From assembly GCA_947476625.1 (NCBI GenBank), contig CANJRA010000002.1:124001-188000 (forward strand): DNA of 64,000 nucleotides, given 5' to 3'. Both the position numbers and the translations under genes were made by a program. This document shows positions 55,878 to 64,000 of this stretch, one piece after another; position 1 is the stretch's first letter, and each line of letters opens with the position of its first letter. Source of the stretch: Fidelibacterota bacterium. GTDB lineage: Bacteria; Pseudomonadota; Alphaproteobacteria; Rhodospirillales; Rhodospirillaceae. The notes under the pieces are model-generated. The model did not search any database. It was not told the DNA's origin and was given only the letters and a program-made list of their open reading frames with translations.

Positions 55878-57002
55878 GTGGCAGGACTTTCGATGGAAGA
55901 TGTGAGCCGCCTCTCTCAGGATCCTTCGCCCGCCGCGCGCGTGGGAACTGCTGCCAAGCTGGCGCAACAATTCAAAACATCGAGTTTTAGCCCCGCCGAG
56001 ATGAAATTGGCGGAGCAGATTTTCATGGTGATGGCGCGCGACGCCGAAGTGCGCGTCCGCGAAGCGCTCGCCGCCAATCTAAAGCACAATCCGCACTTGC
56101 CGCACGAAGTGGCGGTGGCGCTTGCCAAGGATGTGGATTCCGTCGCGCTGCCGGTCTTAAGCGTCTCCGACGTGCTGACGGCGGACGACTTCGTGCAGAT
56201 CGTCAAAAGCCAGGGCACGCCGTCGCGCCTTGATGCCATCGCCGGACGCAAGCAGGTTGATGCTACGGTTTCTGCGGCCATCGTCGATGTCGCGTCGGAA
56301 AACGTTGTTGCCAAACTGCTGGCTAATCCCGGCGCCGATTTTGCCGAGCCGACGCTGCACAAGGTTGTCGATAAATTCGGCGATAGCGAAAACATTCAAG
56401 GGCCGCTGGTTCACCGCAATGTGCTGCCCGTGACGGTTGCCGAAAGACTGGTGACGCGTGTGGCCGAACATTTGCGCGCCCACCTGCTGGCCAGCCATAA
56501 AATCTCGCCGGAGCTGGCGCTCGACCTGGTGCTGAACAGCCGCGAGCGCGCGACCGTCGGCATCGCTATGGGTGTCAGCGAAGCAGGGCTTGTGGCGCTG
56601 GTGACGCAGTTGAAGGACAACAACCGTCTTACCGGTTCGCTGGTGCTGCGCGCAATTTGCATGGGAAATCTGCGGTTCTTTGAACACGCCGTGGCGTCGT
56701 TGACGGGTATTCCTGTCGGCAATGCCCGCATTTTGATTCACGATCCCGGTCGGCGCGGTCTGGTGACCACCTGGACAAAAGCCGGATTGCCGACCTCGTT
56801 GTTGCCGGCGATTCAATCGGCGCTCGATGTGGTGGTGCACACCGAACTCGACGTGGACGACCCGGACCGTTATTCGCGCCGCATTATCGAACGCATTTTA
56901 ACGCAGTATGAAAAAATCGGCGTCGAGTTAGCCGACGATGACCTTGAGTATCTACTCGCCAAGGTCAATCAACTGCCGGCGACGCAGCAAAGCGTTCACT
57001 AG
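55878..57002 (+). CDS. DUF2336 protein
   Basis: This 374-residue protein starts at a GTG (55878), before MAGLSMEDVSRLSQDPSPAARV. Its helical-repeat core (AEQIFMVMARDAEVRVREALAANL at about 49-72) is the HEAT-like pattern of DUF2336. The family is nearly confined to alphaproteobacteria and has no settled function. It has no signal peptide. It converges on the glyoxalase-type gene with a 19-bp gap. Confidence 0.82.
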   Translation: MAGLSMEDVSRLSQDPSPAARVGTAAKLAQQFKTSSFSPAEMKLAEQIFMVMARDAEVRVREALAANLKHNPHLPHEVAVALAKDVDSVALPVLSVSDVLTADDFVQIVKSQGTPSRLDAIAGRKQVDATVSAAIVDVASENVVAKLLANPGADFAEPTLHKVVDKFGDSENIQGPLVHRNVLPVTVAERLVTRVAEHLRAHLLASHKISPELALDLVLNSRERATVGIAMGVSEAGLVALVTQLKDNNRLTGSLVLRAICMGNLRFFEHAVASLTGIPVGNARILIHDPGRRGLVTTWTKAGLPTSLLPAIQSALDVVVHTELDVDDPDRYSRRIIERILTQYEKIGVELADDDLEYLLAKVNQLPATQQSVH

Positions 57003-57021
57003 CCCCTGACCGCGCGCGTTT

Positions 57022-57441
57022 TTACCAGACACCCGTATTCGGCATCGACGACCACGGCTCGGCCGGGGCGAGAGGCGTGCCCTTTTGCAACAGCTCGATC
57101 GAGATGTTGTCGGGTGAGCGCACGAACGCCATGCGGCCGTCGCGCGGCGGGCGGTTGATGACGACGCCCTTGTCTTTCAAGCGCTGACACGCGGCGTAAA
57201 TGTCATCCACTTCATAGGCGAGATGGCCGAAGTTGCGTCCGCCGGTATAGGCCTCGGGATCCCAGTTGTAGGTCAGCTCGACCTGGATGTCGGTTTGGCC
57301 GGGCGGGGCGAGAAAGACCAGCGTGTAGCGCCCTTGCGGCACTTCCGAACGGTCGACCTCAACCAGCCCCAGTTTGTTGCAATAGAAGTCCACCGATTGC
57401 TCAAGGTTGGTAACGCGGACCATGGTGTGGAGATATTTCAT
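57022..57441 (-). CDS. VOC-family glyoxalase I-like protein
   Basis: This 139-residue protein has the lactoylglutathione lyase pattern: [22 protein letters not shown] at the N-terminus, then [10 protein letters not shown] and DNISIELLQ. The metal ligand positions (His5, Glu near 63, His near 81, Glu near 118) appear to be present. It would detoxify methylglyoxal-glutathione adducts if it is a true GloA. The tail beyond residue 125 is slightly longer than usual. Confidence 0.85.
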   Translation of the reverse strand: MKYLHTMVRVTNLEQSVDFYCNKLGLVEVDRSEVPQGRYTLVFLAPPGQTDIQVELTYNWDPEAYTGGRNFGHLAYEVDDIYAACQRLKDKGVVINRPPRDGRMAFVRSPDNISIELLQKGTPLAPAEPWSSMPNTGVW

Positions 57442-57632
57442 TGCGAGATTCCTGGCTGGTTGCGGCGGTGTGGACGTGACGGCAGTCGCCCGATATAGCG
57501 CAAAATATGAGATTCCAATATGCCGTGATGATGCAACCGACCGCGAAACCTATGCGTTGTATGGCTAACGTGGCCTCACAACCACTGGGTGAAACACCTT
57601 CGCGCCCACGTTTTGATAGTAACGCCCGGTTT

Positions 57633-58550
57633 TTATTGGCATTCCCGGCCCAGAGTTGAGATGTTGAGGGCGATTTCGCCGCCGACGCCCGCAAAAAAGC
57701 CGTTCCAGCTTTGGGTTTCGTAGGCGACGCGCAACCGCAACGTCGATGCGGTGGCGGTTTGCGGCCGCGACGCTTGATCGACATATTCATAACGATAGCG
57801 GCCATCGATTTTGAATTTACCCTGGATGAGCGCGGTGCCGACATCGTCAGCGGCGGCGACGGGCTGGGCGTAGGGCAACGTGCGCTCCGTCGCGCGCGCC
57901 AACGTGACGAGGCCAAGCGCGCGATTGACGCGCTCGGGCGCCCACGTCAGGGCCTGTGTCGGCGCGCCCGCGGTTTTTATATCGGGGCCCCAGATGTCTG
58001 TGCCTTCGCCGGGACGCAGCAGTGTTTCACCGGCGGCGTTGGTGACCGCGACGCGGTAGCCCGAGAACAACGCCACCGAGAGATGTCCGCCGTCTTGCTC
58101 GACGAAAAAGTCCGTGCCGCGGATGCCGATAGTCGCAACAGGCGTGGCGACCTGAATGGCCTGCGGACCGCCGGCCTTTTCCAGTGCGCCTGCCACCAGC
58201 CGCATGGCGCCCGCTGTGACGCGTAACGCCGCAGTGTTCGCCCCGCCGTTCGGATTATAGACAAACGCATCGATCACGACCTCCGCGTTGGGGCCGAGCG
58301 TGAGCTTGGTGGCATCCGTGAGCGTGATCAGCAGCTTTGCGCCGGGGCCGGTTTCGAAGAGATCGTCCTTAAATACGGGATCGCCGTTTTTAAGTCCGCG
58401 CGCGGGCGCGGTGCCTTGCGTGACGGTGGCGCTACCTTGGAGCTGCGTGACGGTGCCGACGGATGCGTTTTGCGCGGACGCCGCGCCCGCAAGCAACAGC
58501 ATCGCCATTCCCACGGCGCAAAAATATTTACGCCAGAAAAAGAGCTGCAT
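57633..58550 (-). CDS. FecR-domain protein with truncated C-terminal beta-barrel
   Basis: This 305-residue protein has a signal peptide (about 1-27, ending ASA-QN), then a FecR domain (about 30-190) with the VATPVATIGIRGTDFFVE motif. After about residue 235 it continues as the start of an outer-membrane barrel of the alginate-export-like type (GKFKIDGRYRYEYVDQASRP and ASTLRLRVAYETQSWNGFFAGVGGE). It then stops at STLGRECQ, after only a few strands. A whole barrel should have several hundred more residues, so the 3' part is probably lost. The remaining FecR part may still fold. About 190 bp of gene-free sequence follows. Confidence 0.72.
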   Translation of the reverse strand: MQLFFWRKYFCAVGMAMLLLAGAASAQNASVGTVTQLQGSATVTQGTAPARGLKNGDPVFKDDLFETGPGAKLLITLTDATKLTLGPNAEVVIDAFVYNPNGGANTAALRVTAGAMRLVAGALEKAGGPQAIQVATPVATIGIRGTDFFVEQDGGHLSVALFSGYRVAVTNAAGETLLRPGEGTDIWGPDIKTAGAPTQALTWAPERVNRALGLVTLARATERTLPYAQPVAAADDVGTALIQGKFKIDGRYRYEYVDQASRPQTATASTLRLRVAYETQSWNGFFAGVGGEIALNISTLGRECQ

Positions 58551-58580
58551 GATCCCCGTCCCCCAAGATAGCAGTCCGCG

Positions 58581-59519
58581 TTAGCTTCGTGGATTATAGG
58601 GCTTACGCGCGCTCCAGGCTTTGACGAATTCTTCTAATTCGGGGTCGGGGGTTTTGGGGAGGACGATTTTTAAGGTCACGTATTGGTCGCCCGCCGGGTC
58701 GCGCTTGGTCGCGGCGACGCCTTTGCCCTTGAGCCGCAGCCGCGTGCCGCTATTGGCGCCGACCGGAATCGTCACGGTGACCGGGCCATGCACCGTCGGG
58801 ACATCGACCTTGCCGCCGCTGACCGCTTCGCCCAGAGACACCGGCAATTCCACATGAATGTCGCGGCCTTCGCGTTTGAACATGGGGTCGGGTTTGATTT
58901 TGATTTCGACTAAGGCATCGCCCACGCCGCCCGGACCGGGTGCGCCCTGGCCCTTCAGGCGAATAGTTTGACCCTCGTTGATTCCGGCCGGGATCGTCAC
59001 GTCGAGCGACTTCCCGCCCGGCATGGTGACGCGCCGTTTGGCGCCGGTGGCGGCGTCGGCGAAATCCACTTCCAAAGCAAAACGGGTGTCTTCGGCTTGT
59101 TGCGGCCCGCCTTGTCCGCCGGCTCCGAAGGGGCTTCCGCCGCCGCCCCGGAACATGCCGCCGAACAGGTCGCTCAAGTCCTCGAAGCCAAAGCCGCCGG
59201 CTTGCCCACCGGGCCCGCCGCCTGGGCGGTGTCCGCCGCCGAAGCCGCCCGGCCCCGCACCCCGGCCGCGCGCGAAGGGGTTTTGCCTGATTTCGGCACC
59301 CGATGCGTCGATTTCGCCGCGGTCGAAGCGCGCGCGCTTTGCCGCATCGCCAAGGATGTCGTTGGCGGAATTAAGCTCCTTAAAACGGTCCTCGGCTTTT
59401 TTATCTCCGGGGAATAGGTCCGGATGGGACTTCTTCGCCAAACGGCGAAAAGCCTTTTGAATGTCGGCATCGCTGGCGTCGCGGTTTACGCCGAGTACCG
59501 TGTAGGGGTCTTTTGCCAT
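58581..59519 (-). CDS. CbpA-type J-domain co-chaperone
   Basis: This 312-residue protein has an N-terminal J domain with the HPD motif at residues 32-34. A Gly/Pro-rich linker follows (about 85-140), then two substrate-binding beta domains (about 145-305). The cysteine-rich zinc-finger repeats of DnaJ are absent, which places it with CbpA/DnaJ2. It stimulates a DnaK partner in the cytoplasm. It is transcribed in the same direction as, and 30 bp upstream of, the FecR gene, but a functional link is not implied. Confidence 0.92.
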   Translation of the reverse strand: MAKDPYTVLGVNRDASDADIQKAFRRLAKKSHPDLFPGDKKAEDRFKELNSANDILGDAAKRARFDRGEIDASGAEIRQNPFARGRGAGPGGFGGGHRPGGGPGGQAGGFGFEDLSDLFGGMFRGGGGSPFGAGGQGGPQQAEDTRFALEVDFADAATGAKRRVTMPGGKSLDVTIPAGINEGQTIRLKGQGAPGPGGVGDALVEIKIKPDPMFKREGRDIHVELPVSLGEAVSGGKVDVPTVHGPVTVTIPVGANSGTRLRLKGKGVAATKRDPAGDQYVTLKIVLPKTPDPELEEFVKAWSARKPYNPRS

Positions 59520-59743
59520 CGTTAATTTATACCACTGCCGTCATAAGCTTTGTTCATATGCCACTTAGGTGCGTTCACCGGGCGGGTTTGTAAAGGCCGC
59601 TTAAGCCTAACGCCGCAGCCCTATGACATTCCCAGAAAAGGTTGACCAGAAAAGGCTGAATTACGTTTTGCCTTCTTTCTACCGCTGGGCCCGCTTTCAC
59701 CCTTATAGTGTCCATCATTTCGAGAGTAGGGCAGCGCGGGTAG

Positions 59744-61479
59744 ATGGTCAAAGCACGGAACTGGAACACATGGGCCCAGCCAATTCTGGTTCCGGCTGTG
59801 GTTTTTCTTGTCGTGGCGCTTTTGCTGACCATCGTCAGCCGGCAGCTCATAGCGCTTCAGGAGAGCGTTCGCCATACCCAGGAAGTGAAAGATCAGCTGA
59901 GTTCCATCCAGTCACGCCTGCAGGACGGCGAGAGCGGCATGCGGGGCTATGTGCTGTCGCGCAACGAGTCCCTCCTTCAGCCATATTTCCTCCTGCGCGA
60001 CTCAGCCGAGGCTAGCCTCAATACCCTGGAAAAGCTGATCGCCGACAATCCGGTGCAGGTTCAATCCATGGCGGCTCTCCGGCCGCTTCTGATGGAGCGC
60101 ATAGAGACTTTAACGCGCGGCAGGAATCTCTATAAGCCCGGCGCCATGTTGCCGTTGCCCATAGGACAGGGACCGGAACTCCAGAACAAGATTCGCGAAG
60201 CTATCGTGCGGATGATGACCGAGGAAGACCGGCTTCTGGGCGAGCGGCGCACAAGTGCGGGCCGCATCGCGGTCTATTTGCAATTGTTGGCCTATGGAAC
60301 GCTTTTCGTTGTGATGACGATTGCGACAATCAGTCTATCGCAGTCGCGCCGGCGAAGTAAGGAATTGGAAACGGCGCACGAGGCGCTGCGCGCCACGAAC
60401 ACACGGCTCAGTTCCGAGATTGAGGAGCGCGAGAAAATCGAGGATCAGTTGCGTCAGGTTCAGAAGATGGAAGCGCTCGGCCAACTTACCGGCGGCATCG
60501 CGCACGACGGCGCGCTGACCCAGCGCCTGCTGGCTTTCGCGCGCAAACAAGTTCTTGAGCCGCGGCCCGTGGATGCCAATAAATTGGTGTCGGGCATGTC
60601 CGATCTGTTGCATCGGACGTTGGGCGAAACCATACAGACCGAGATTGTTTTGGCGGGTGGGCTCTGGCGTATCCATGTCGATGCGAACCAGCTCGAAACG
60701 GTGATACTCAATTTGGTCGTCAATGCGCGCGATGCGATGCCCGAGGGCGGCAGGTTGACGATTGAGACCGCCAACGCACATCTCGACGAGGGTTATGTCG
60801 GCAGACATATGGATGTGCCGCTGGGTCAGTACGTTTTATTGTGTGTTTCGGATGTCGGGATGCGCATGCCGGCCGACGTGCTGGAGAAGGCCTTCGACCC
60901 ATTTTCACCACCAAAGGTGCGGGCCGCGGCACGGGGCTGGGGCTTAGCCAAGTTTACGGCTTCGTCAGGCAATCGGGCGGCCACGTCAAAATTTATTCGG
61001 AACCCGGGCAGGGAACGACGGTCAAAATCTATTTGCCGCGCTATCTCGGTGACGGCGAGGAGCTTGCGAGCATAAAGCCTCTGCACAGCAGCGCGTTCCC
61101 GCAAGGCAGGGCCGATGAAACGGTACTGGTGGTCGAGGACGAAAATGCCGTTCGCGCCCTGACGACCGAAGGGCTGAAGGATTTAGGCTACACCGTGCTG
61201 GAAGCCGCAAACGGTGCCGAAGCCTTGCGGCTGCTCGACAGCAACCCCCAAGTAACGCTCTTGTTCACCGACGTTGTGATGCCGAACATGAATGGCCGCC
61301 AGTTGGTCGATGAAGCGATCAAGCGCAGGCCGAACCTGAAAGTGCTTTTCACGACCGGCTATGCCCGTAACGCGGTGGTGCATAACGGTACGCTCGATCC
61401 CGGTGTGCGGCTGTTAGGCAAACCTTTCACGCTCGAACTTCTGGCGCGTACCGTGCGCGACGTATTGGATGCGCGTTAG
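59744..61479 (+). pseudogene. Hybrid histidine kinase/receiver, internally deleted and frameshifted
   Basis: The N-terminus has a membrane helix (about 12-32), a CHASE3-like helical sensor (about 35-180), a second helix near 190-210 and a coiled-coil linker. The kinase core begins GQLTGGIAHD with the phospho-accepting histidine. At 60506-60512 it jumps directly to ALTQRLLAFARKQ; the roughly 60 residues expected between FNNLL and this point are missing, in frame. The ATPase lobe is present (N box NLVVNARDAMP), but the G1 box reads SDVGMRMP instead of the usual DTGTGMP. At 60902-60905 the frame breaks; one more T restores FFTTKGAGRGTGLGLSQVYG. The receiver domain then runs intact to 61479 (VVEDENAVR; LFTDVVMPNMNG). 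Confidence 0.8.
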
Positions 61480-61818
61480 TGCCGGATGTGAGCGTTCTCT
61501 CGCTACTGCTGCTGGTCCACTTTGTTCTGGCGCTGTGGGCGTGTGGTCACATCCTTATGACCAAAACTGAATCGGCGGCGCCGGGGTGGATTGCGCTGGT
61601 GCTGGTGTCGCCGTTTATCGGCAGTTTGTTTTATTGGATTCTCGGCATTAACCGTGTCGAGCGCCGGGCCCATAAGCTGCGCGGCCGGCGCACTGGAGGA
61701 GCATTTCCAGAGCATGCTGCAGGATGCGGAACTGCTGTCTTTAAAGGCCATTCAGGCCACGCCCGCAGCCGTGAGGCTCCGCAATAATATCGCGCGGTTA
61801 TTCACGCCTTACCTGTAA
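61479..61818 (+). pseudogene. Cardiolipin synthase remnant: membrane N-terminus joined to C-terminal tail
   Basis: The frame starts with GTG at 61479, overlapping the upstream stop. It gives a PLDc_N-type double membrane hairpin (VSVLSLLLLVHFVLALWACG and APGWIALVLVSPFIGSLFYW, then ILGINRVERRAHKLRG). Cardiolipin synthases continue for about 400 residues with two HKD motifs. Here, near 61680-61692, the reading shifts. Another frame gives EHFQSMLQDAELLSLKAIQA and ends VRLRNNIARLFTPYL, the typical C-terminal signature of these synthases. Both HKD motifs are gone, so the product would be inactive. A strong bidirectional terminator follows. Confidence 0.7.
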
Positions 61819-61845
61819 TGCGCGCCGTACAGACCGGCACGAAAT

Positions 61846-61878
61846 AAAACGCCCGGAGTTTTGCTCCGGGCGTTTTTT
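61846..61878. terminator. Bidirectional intrinsic terminator
   Basis: A stem of 13 bp (AAAACGCCCGGAG at 61846-61858 with CTCCGGGCGTTTT at 61864-61876) closes a five-base loop. T tracts on both strands let it serve the plus-strand remnant and the convergent methyltransferase gene. Confidence 0.93.
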
Positions 61879-61896
61879 CTTAAGCGAAACGGGTGC

Positions 61897-62673
61897 TTAT
61901 TTCTTTCTGAACTTCAGGGCGAACTGATCGGTCTTGCCGCGCACGCCCGCGTCGAAAACTTTCGCCGTATGATCATCCGCCGGATGGGCGAGCAGGTTGC
62001 TTTCGCCGACCAGCTCAAAGCCGGCGGCGAGCACTTCGGTCTTTACCTGTTCCGCATCGATACGATGCAAAAGTTCGGGATCGCGCAGGCCCGAACCTTT
62101 TGCGGCGGCATGGTCGATGACAATATAAGTGCCACCCTTTTTAAGTGCGCTAAACGCGGCGCGATTGACCGCGGCAGCGTCGGCACCCAAAGCCTTCACA
62201 TGGAAGTCGTGGTAATTGAGCGACGTCCACACAACATCCAAAGGCTCGGACACGGCAATCGCATTGAACGGCGTCGAAACGACACTGACATTGGCATAGG
62301 CGGCATCGGCGGCGATCGCCTTGACGGCGTCGGCGGCGGTTGCGCGCATCGTCACAAGTTCACTGGGGACGAGCGCGTAAACTTTGCCCTTTGGTCCGAC
62401 GGTCTTGCTGAAGATGCGGGTAAAGTATCCGCCGCCCGGCACCAGATCGAGAACCTTGTCGCCTTCTTTGATGCCGGCAAACGCGATAATTTCGGCGGGC
62501 TTGCGGTCGGCATCGCGCGCCTTATCGGCGTCGGGTCTGCCCGCATCGGCCACGGCCTTGGCGACGCCGGCCGGAATCATATCGGCGGCATAAGAATAGG
62601 TGAAAGCCGCGAGGCTGAGCGCCGCGCTGGCGGTCAAAACGGCAACGTGCCTTCTCGTGAAAATTCCAAGCAT
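61897..62673 (-). CDS. Exported methyltransferase-like protein (COG4798 type)
   Basis: This protein is 258 residues from the ATG at 62673 (MLGIFTRRHVAVL). A signal peptide covers about residues 1-30 (TASAALSLAAFTYSYAAD). A class I methyltransferase fold follows with motif I as KVLDLVPGGGYFTRIFS. Family members are predicted periplasmic SAM-type proteins with no established substrate; how SAM would be supplied outside the cytoplasm is unknown, so the fold may serve another purpose. The longer frame from 62721 is less likely. Confidence 0.8.
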   Translation of the reverse strand: MLGIFTRRHVAVLTASAALSLAAFTYSYAADMIPAGVAKAVADAGRPDADKARDADRKPAEIIAFAGIKEGDKVLDLVPGGGYFTRIFSKTVGPKGKVYALVPSELVTMRATAADAVKAIAADAAYANVSVVSTPFNAIAVSEPLDVVWTSLNYHDFHVKALGADAAAVNRAAFSALKKGGTYIVIDHAAAKGSGLRDPELLHRIDAEQVKTEVLAAGFELVGESNLLAHPADDHTAKVFDAGVRGKTDQFALKFRKK

Positions 62674-62755
62674 ATGAAAGCCTCCCTGAAACGCGTTTAT
62701 GTGAATCGTGAAAAATGACACCCAAAGTGTTGGGAGTGTAACGCTCTCCGCCGCA

Positions 62756-63758
62756 TTAACCTAGGCGGTTAATTCCATCAAATGCTGCGGTTTTGTAACA
62801 TTCCGCGAGGGTCGGATAGTTGAAGACCGTTTTCACAAAGTAATCGATGGTGCCTTTGTTGGCCATGACGGCCTGGCCGATGTGAATGAGTTCGGCAGCG
62901 TCTTCACCGATGATCTGGCCGCGCGCAATTTCCTTATAGCTCGCTTTGCCGATTTCATAGGGAATGCCGTCTTGCGTCAGCTCTTCCTCGTTGCGGCCCA
63001 CGGTCGAGATTTCCGGAATGGTGTAGATGCCGTAGGGGGAAGAGTTCGGGCTGGCTGTTGGTCTTTTCGTTGAAGGCGTGACAGGCGGCGAGGCGGCCTT
63101 GTTCCATCGACGTAGACGCCAGGCTCGGGAAGCCGATGACATCGCCCGCGGCATAAATGTGCGGCACGCTGGTCTGATAGAACTCGTTTACTTTCAAACG
63201 GCCGCGCTCGTCGGGCGTAATGCCCGCGGTGGAAAGGTCGAGCGTTTCCGTAGCACCGGTACGGCCAATGGAGTAGAGCGCCTTGTCCGTCACGATCTGC
63301 TTGCCGCTGGCCAGCGTGATTTTCACGCGCTCGCCTTTATCGTCGGACATCAGTTCCAGTTTGCAGACTTCTTCGCCCAAACGCAGCGTCACGCGGTTTT
63401 GATGCATATGGTAGGCGAGGTTGTCGGTGATCTCGCGGTCGAGGAACGGCAGCAGGTGATCGCGCTTGTCGATCACCGTTACGCGCACGCCCAGCGCCGA
63501 GAAAATCGTCGCGTATTCCAAACCGATGACGCCCGCGCCGATCACGGTCAAGGTGCGCGGCAGTTTTTCCAGCGTCAGGATGTCGTCGCTGATGAGAATG
63601 CGCTGGCCGTCGAAGGGAATGCTTTTGTCGCGGGTCGCGTGCGTGCCGGTAGCGATCACCACATTGGCGGTGGTGACGCTGCGCTGGCCGCGGCCGTCGA
63701 TATCCGAGAGGCACACCGTATGCGGATCGATGAACTTGGCCTTGTGAAGCGCCGACAT
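62756..63758 (-). pseudogene. sthA: Soluble pyridine nucleotide transhydrogenase, 5'-truncated and frameshifted
   Basis: The protein reads from KAKFIDPHTVCL through the NAD-binding GAGVIGLEYATIFSALG motif to [14 protein letters not shown], as in SthA (Sth/UdhA), which moves reducing equivalents between NADPH and NAD. Two lesions are visible. Near 63035 a C run on the coding strand is one base too long; removing one C restores [17 protein letters not shown] and the tail to the stop codon at 62756. The first 120 or so residues, with the FAD-binding GSGPAG motif, are absent. Upstream of about 63745 the sequence has no similarity, and another gene begins at 63853. The gene cannot give active enzyme as written. 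Confidence 0.82.
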
Positions 63759-63852
63759 TCAGAGGGAAACGGCTGTAGGCGCATGCCGCGTCGGGCTGCG
63801 ATGTCATCCCGAGTCAATTGTGACAACTGATTGGCAGTGAAAACCTTATTCT

Positions 63853-64000
63853 TTATTTGCCGCAGTTTTTGAAATCGTTGCGGCGGCATTGTTCGGCCAT
63901 GGCTTCGGCTTTGGCGATGTCGGCGGCCGACATGTTTTTACGCGCGGTGTCGTGGTCGGCGATGCCTTCGGGATAATCCTCGACCGCACCCAGATGAAGC
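63853..64000 (-). CDS. C-terminus of a protein continuing past the window edge
   Basis: The minus-strand frame entering from the right edge gives about 48 codons (...GAVEDYPEGIADHD, then NMSAADIAKAEAMAEQCRRN, ending KNCGK) and stops at 63853. The ending AEAMAEQCRRNDFKNC is reminiscent of Sel1/TPR-repeat proteins, but too little is present to name it. Confidence 0.55.
   Translation of the reverse strand, partial: LHLGAVEDYPEGIADHDTARKNMSAADIAKAEAMAEQCRRNDFKNCGK

Overview
The window looks like a chromosomal segment of a high-GC Gram-negative alphaproteobacterium. Supporting signs are a class I lysyl-tRNA synthetase, DUF2336 and DUF1289 proteins, an ECF sigma factor resembling the alphaproteobacterial EcfG group, an entericidin-type lipoprotein, and TonB/ExbB/ExbD, Pst and outer-membrane barrel genes. 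The order and genus cannot be fixed from the sequence alone. I see no rRNA, tRNA, CRISPR array, insertion sequence, phage gene or plasmid gene.

Layout. 1-2692: a DinG/Rad3-type helicase running off the left edge, divergent from lysK. 4.7-8.2 kb: a frameshifted methyltransferase, a YadG/YadH-type ABC exporter pair and a thioesterase. 7.7-17.3 kb: a minus-strand fatty-acid block (acyl-CoA ligase, thiolase, hydroxyacyl-CoA dehydrogenase/enoyl-CoA hydratase, acyl-CoA dehydrogenase, then an acyl-adenylate ligase/SGNH hydrolase chimera and the thioesterase), with an SCP2 protein just upstream. 17.6-27 kb: mixed housekeeping and signalling genes (broken ppc, a DMT transporter, a DUF2333 protein, msrB, queF and two GGDEF genes). 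27.6-31.5 kb: a TonB-ExbB-ExbD-ExbD-TPR operon. 31.6-33.3 kb: msrPQ. 33.7-38.2 kb: a PAS/GGDEF protein, then tkt-rpe. 38.4-40.4 kb: a Crp/Fnr regulator with an internal stop, an entericidin and an ECF sigma factor, with several palindromes. 40.6-48.5 kb: a complete pstS-pstC-pstA-pstB-phoU-phoB phosphate regulon behind a recognisable Pho box; PstC and PstA carry very large periplasmic insertions. 48.7-57.4 kb: an outer-membrane barrel, apt, a DUF350-YgiB-YgiC operon, a TetR/VOC/SRPBCC operon, a dicarboxylate symporter, a DUF2336 protein and a glyoxalase-fold protein. 57.6-64 kb: a FecR protein with a truncated barrel, a CbpA-like J protein, a broken hybrid histidine kinase, a collapsed cardiolipin synthase, a periplasmic methyltransferase and a broken sthA.

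The most striking property is the number of damaged genes: at least nine loci carry a frameshift, nonsense codon, internal deletion or truncation, while the core operons (fad, exb/ton, tkt-rpe, pst, lysK) read cleanly. Several lesions are homopolymer or dinucleotide length changes. Others remove internal protein segments and leave recognisable ends joined. This is either real gene decay or a run of consensus/assembly errors, and read-level data are needed to separate the two.

The best candidate for a poorly described system is the Pst transporter. PstC has a roughly 425-residue insertion with beta-propeller-like repeats after its first membrane helix, and PstA has a roughly 270-residue insertion containing a helical, probably coiled-coil stretch. 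No phoR lies next to phoB.
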